A DNA stretch of 64,000 nt. Origin: Okibacterium fritillariae (lineage in GTDB: Bacteria; Actinomycetota; Actinomycetes; Actinomycetales; Microbacteriaceae). A program made the position numbers and the translations under genes. The notes beneath the pieces were generated by a model that worked only from the letters and a program-made list of their open reading frames with translations, searched no databases and was not told the DNA's origin. The stretch is from positions 434,001 to 498,000 of the forward strand of contig NZ_FUZP01000001.1 in NCBI RefSeq assembly GCF_900167575.1, given 5' to 3'. Shown here piece after piece: positions 60,976 to 64,000 of the stretch. Positions within the stretch are counted from its first letter, which is position 1. Every line of letters begins with the position of its first letter.

Positions 60976-61599
60976 TCAGCGCTGCGGGCGCTCGCGGATG
61001 GTGGTCACGACGTCGGCGAGTTGGGGCTCGGGCGGGGCCGATCCGAAACCGAAGGAGACCGGTGGGTCGAGGCGTGCGAGGGTGCCCAAGTCGGTGGAGT
61101 CGCGGCATCCCGAAACCGCGGTGATGGCGCGCAGGGCGGTGACGCCATAGAACTCGGTGCGGCCGTTGCCCGCGCTGCCCGCCGTGTGCACGCCCGGGAC
61201 GAGGAGCGCCGCGACCGGGTCGATGAGCCGCAGCCAGGCCGGGCGCGTGGCTAGGAAACCGGGCACGGCACGCAGCAACCGGCCGAGCGGCGTGAGGGGG
61301 CCGATGGTGATCTTGAGCTCGAGTTCATCGCCCGCGACCACGCGAAGGCCGCCCGCCACGCGCGTCGTCTGCACCGGCATGATGCGGGTCTCGTCGAACG
61401 TGTACGTGCCCGAGACGAAGTCCGCGACGGCCTGAGAGGGGGCGAAGAGGATGCGGTGGCCGTTCGCCTCCTCGAGGAAGATGTCCGTGAAGGCCCCGAG
61501 CGGTGACCGTTGCCACATGCCCACCACGAGGCGAACACCCGAGGTCGTGCCGAAACCCGCGATGCGCCCCTCGAAACGATATTCGTCGCTCGCACTCAC
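60976..61599 (-). CDS. Conserved hypothetical protein
   Basis: 207 residues from a GTG with AGGAG 5 bases upstream that also overlaps the stop of the upstream gene (GTGA). It starts YRFEGRIAGFGTTSGVRLVV and contains IFLEEANGHRILFAPSQAVA, VAGGLRVVAGDELELKITIG and a C-terminal PVSFGFGSAPPEPQL. It is mostly beta and has no signal peptide or known motif. I do not recognise the family. Confidence 0.75.
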   Translation of the reverse strand: MSASDEYRFEGRIAGFGTTSGVRLVVGMWQRSPLGAFTDIFLEEANGHRILFAPSQAVADFVSGTYTFDETRIMPVQTTRVAGGLRVVAGDELELKITIGPLTPLGRLLRAVPGFLATRPAWLRLIDPVAALLVPGVHTAGSAGNGRTEFYGVTALRAITAVSGCRDSTDLGTLARLDPPVSFGFGSAPPEPQLADVVTTIRERPQR

Positions 61600-61946
61600 G
61601 GTTGCTCCTGCGCAGCCCGGCGAACCTGCCACACCGAGGTCAGCCAGAGTGCGGCATCCGCGCCGAAGATGAGGGCCGCCAGCGCGATCGTGCCCGCGCC
61701 GATCGTGGGCCACAGCAGCACGACACCCGCGACGACGAGCAGGATGTTGAGGGTGCGGGCGATGACCTCGGGCAGGCGAGGGTGGGGGATGTCTGAGCCC
61801 GGCTCACGAGCAGCGACGATGCCCTGCCGCACGAGGGGCCCGGTGCCCAATCGTCGCGCGATCGTGCGGCGCACCGAGTAGCCGCCGAGCGCTGAACCGA
61901 CGAAGAGGCAGAGGAGACCGAGGCCGAACACACCTGACGGTCGCAC
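61596..61946 (-). CDS. Small membrane protein, function unknown
   Basis: 116 residues from the GTG at 61946 (a GTG at 61931 is another choice). Three hydrophobic segments are seen: GVFGLGLLCLFVGSALGGYS, ARTLNILLVVAGVVLLWPTI and TIALAALIFGADAALWLTSV. Charged loops RRTIARRLGTGPLVRQG suggest the inside. It is coupled to the following hypothetical gene by a 4-base overlap, so they may act together. Confidence 0.6.
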   Translation of the reverse strand: MRPSGVFGLGLLCLFVGSALGGYSVRRTIARRLGTGPLVRQGIVAAREPGSDIPHPRLPEVIARTLNILLVVAGVVLLWPTIGAGTIALAALIFGADAALWLTSVWQVRRAAQEQP

Positions 61947-62102
61947 GGAACGGGCTGTCGGCGCAACACGGGGGCGGCGGGAGGGGCTTCGCGCGAGCCG
62001 GTGGGGCGCTCGCGCTGTCCGCCCCGGGCCGTCGGCGGGTTGTTCGTGGAGCGCTCCTCGGGCCGGCCCTGGGCCGCTTGCCGGCTGTATTAGTGTGAGG
62101 AG

Positions 62103-62621
62103 GTGAGCACGTCCATCCCCGCCCCCGCCTCCTTCACCCTCGAGAACGTCGACTGGAACGACCCCCGCGCGGTCGCCCTGCGCGCCGAGATGGAAGCCGA
62201 GATGGACGAGCGTTACGGCTCCTCGCACGGGGACGAGCCCGTCGAGGTCACCGAGGCCCGGATGCGCGCGCTCGCCGTCGATCCCGCGGGCGTGGTGCGA
62301 ACCATCCTCGCCGTGGATGCCGGGGGCACACCCATCGGCCACGTCGGCGTTCGCTGGCTGAACGGCGTGCTCGAGGTCAAGCGCCTCATCGTCACGGGCG
62401 GGCAGCGCGGGCAGGGTCTCGGTCGGGCCCTCATGGCGGCCGTCGAAGACGTCGCGCGTGCCGAGGACGAGACGCACATCATCTTGCAGACCGGCACCAA
62501 GCAGCCCGAGGCTGTCGCGCTCTATGAGCGCATCGGATATCGGGCGATCCCCGTCTACGAGCCCTACCGCGAGACGATGCCGTGGTCGCTCTGCTACGAG
62601 AAGTTCCTCGACGCGGTCTAA
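62103..62621 (+). CDS. GNAT-family N-acetyltransferase
   Basis: 172 residues. The acetyl-CoA site is VKRLIVTGGQRGQGLGRALM near residue 99 (core RGQGLGRAL), and the C-terminal QPEAVALYERIGYRAIPVYE is typical. The acceptor is unknown. The GTG start follows TAGTGT by exactly 6 bases, so the mRNA is probably leaderless, and the GAGGAG just before it is part of that spacer rather than a ribosome site. Confidence 0.9.
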   Translation: MSTSIPAPASFTLENVDWNDPRAVALRAEMEAEMDERYGSSHGDEPVEVTEARMRALAVDPAGVVRTILAVDAGGTPIGHVGVRWLNGVLEVKRLIVTGGQRGQGLGRALMAAVEDVARAEDETHIILQTGTKQPEAVALYERIGYRAIPVYEPYRETMPWSLCYEKFLDAV

Positions 62622-62701
62622 CCCGACTCGCGGACGTCACCGACTCGGGGGGCTGGACCGGCTCGCGTGTGTGCCACATCGGGGCCTGGACCGACCGGGG
62701 G

Positions 62702-63406
62702 TCAGGCCGGCTCTGAGGCGAGCCCGGAGACCTCGAGCGACGGCTCGACGGCGGGTGCCGCATCCGCGTCGGTGGCCGTCAACCCATAGATAGCGAGCCA
62801 GGCCAGGGCGATCGTCATGGCGGTGAACTCGAGCACCCCTCCGATCTCGGTGCCGAGCTGGGCCACCGAGAGCAGGCCGCCGACGCTCGCCACGACGAGC
62901 ATGCTGATGCCGGCCGTGGCCGAGATGCGCGCCAGGCGGCGGCGGTGGCGCAGGAAAGCGACCTGGATGCAGGCGTAGCCGCCGGCCGCGAAACCGAGCA
63001 CGGCACTCGACGTGTGCACGAGGTCTTGCACGGTGCTGCCCGACGTGAAGGGCACGGGGCAGCCGGGCGTGCACGTGACCTGCGACGCGAGCGCGAACAT
63101 GACGCACGCGAAGACGAGAGTCGCGGCGACGGGCCAGGCGCTCAACCAGCGGGTCGTCGAGCGTACCGACCGGGTGCCCAGCGCGATGAGCGTGCCGCCG
63201 ACGGCGATGCCGAGCAGCGACGCGTTGAACCAGGGGGCCGTGGCGACACCGGTGGCGCCCAACTCGCTGACATAGACGGGGCGCCCGGCCACCACGCGCA
63301 GCGTCCAGACGGTGACGATGGCCGCGATGATGAGGATTGCTCCGGTCACGCGCAGACGGTGCGGATGCCGAGGCGCGCCGCGTTGCAGATCGTTCGCCAC
63401 CGACAT
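62702..63406 (-). CDS. DUF998 membrane protein
   Basis: 234 residues with about six hydrophobic segments. VTGAILIIAAIVTVWTLRVV is the first, and VHTSSAVLGFAAGGYACIQV has the family's His-Ser region. CTPGCPVPF in the extracellular loop may form a disulfide. The function of the family is unknown. An upstream start at 63445 would add 13 residues with no hydrophobic or conserved content. Confidence 0.8.
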   Translation of the reverse strand: MSVANDLQRGAPRHPHRLRVTGAILIIAAIVTVWTLRVVAGRPVYVSELGATGVATAPWFNASLLGIAVGGTLIALGTRSVRSTTRWLSAWPVAATLVFACVMFALASQVTCTPGCPVPFTSGSTVQDLVHTSSAVLGFAAGGYACIQVAFLRHRRRLARISATAGISMLVVASVGGLLSVAQLGTEIGGVLEFTAMTIALAWLAIYGLTATDADAAPAVEPSLEVSGLASEPA

Positions 63407-63526
63407 CCCCGTTCTCGCACGGCAGGGCCGGCGTCTCGCGCCCACCGAGCGGTCGACCGTCCGTCGATCGTACTCATTCGACCCGGACCGGGAAAACCCC
63501 CGGCGGGCGAAACCTCCCGAGCGCGG

Positions 63527-64000
63527 TCAGTGCGCAGCGTCCGCCGCCGTCGAGGCCGCCGCCGCGTGCGCCGCGCAGAACACCGACGCGGGGTCGTGCA
63601 ACTCGCACACGACCAGCTGCTCGCGGCAGGAGGCATCCGCGCAGTTCTGCATGCGCTTGGTCGACGCACCGCAGACCGCACAGGCACCGATAACGGCCGC
63701 GTGATCGCTGAACTCGAGCGACATGCGCTTGTCGAACACGTAGAGCGACCCCTCCCAGAGACCGTCGTCGCCGAACTGCTCGCCATAGCGCACGATGCCG
63801 CCGTCGAGTTGATAGACCTCGCCGAACCCGCGCGAGGTCATGAGGCTCGACAGCACCTCGCAGCGGATGCCGCCCGTGCAATAGGTGACGACGGGTTTGC
63901 CCTTGAGGTGGTCGTATTCGCCCGAATCGAGCGCGGCGACGAACTCGCGCGTGTTGGAGACGTCGGGCACCACGGCATCCTTGAACCGCCCGATCTCGGC
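63527..64000 (-). CDS. trhO: tRNA uridine(34) hydroxylase, rhodanese-like, C-terminal part
   Basis: The frame is open to the edge of the window, so the N-terminus is missing. The rhodanese active-site loop [15 protein letters not shown] holds the catalytic Cys, preceded by [15 protein letters not shown]. The C-terminal part has a Cys-rich pattern ([25 protein letters not shown]) that is conserved in the TrhO/YceA family. The enzyme hydroxylates uridine 34 of tRNA with oxygen. Confidence 0.92.
   Translation of the reverse strand, partial: AEIGRFKDAVVPDVSNTREFVAALDSGEYDHLKGKPVVTYCTGGIRCEVLSSLMTSRGFGEVYQLDGGIVRYGEQFGDDGLWEGSLYVFDKRMSLEFSDHAAVIGACAVCGASTKRMQNCADASCREQLVVCELHDPASVFCAAHAAAASTAADAAH

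Overview
The window is GC-rich and reads as one stretch of chromosome from a high-GC Gram-positive bacterium, most likely an actinobacterium of the Microbacteriaceae type. The evidence is: the coproporphyrin-dependent heme pathway (cgoX, chdC, cpfC), the actinobacterial mismatch nuclease NucS, sortase-type surface proteins, and many promoters in which a TAnnnT -10 box sits exactly 6 bases before the start codon, as expected for leaderless mRNAs. No phage, insertion sequence, CRISPR array, tRNA or rRNA was seen. The assignment rests on gene content only.

Layout. 1-6020: end of a cell-wall amidase, a siderophore-interacting protein with an iron-box-like promoter, a DUF1990 gene followed by a 61-bp tandem repeat, then SIMPL, isochorismatase, HAD and NucS genes on the minus strand. 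6201-12021: a large anchored surface protein, and an MFS transporter divergent from a LacI regulator and an M20 amidohydrolase. 12054-14926: a three-gene minus-strand operon (helical-hairpin protein, alpha/beta hydrolase with an ESX-like N-terminus, lipoprotein). 15125-24033: an HNH protein, a DHA2 exporter with a strong palindromic operator, an aldo/keto reductase, a lipoprotein, and a tightly coupled operon of ABC exporter, histidine kinase, response regulator and Ogt repair protein. 24266-36651: a GSGN-repeat secreted protein, a maltokinase-like kinase, AraC, GH114, MATE, M13 peptidase, a beta-lactamase-fold protein without its catalytic residues, two hydrolases, Nudix, and an LPETG surface protein. 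36764-38848: glyS and a Q/Y-rich DUF4190 protein.

38957-50815 is a complete set of genes from glutamyl-tRNA to coproheme and heme b: hemA on the minus strand, then hemE, cgoX, a three-gene YtxH/holin/DUF3618 membrane module, chdC, cpfC, hemC, hemD, hemB and hemL, mostly with 4-bp start/stop overlaps. 53252-57425 is a pair of divergent operons of Asp23/Gls24 envelope-stress proteins. One carries an ECF sigma factor and a protein that fuses an anti-sigma zinc motif to an Asp23-like domain. 59537-60948 pairs a zinc-free ribosomal protein L36 with a CobW-family protein that has lost its GTPase motifs, across a shared 23-bp palindrome that looks like a Zur site. The window ends inside trhO.

The best candidates for little-described biology are the Zur-type L36/CobW-like pair, the ECF/ZAS-Asp23 module, the ESX-like hydrolase operon and the beta-lactamase-fold protein with substituted active-site motifs. 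A recurrent oddity is the number of short tandem duplications (15, 18, 38 and 61 bp) in linkers and at gene ends.
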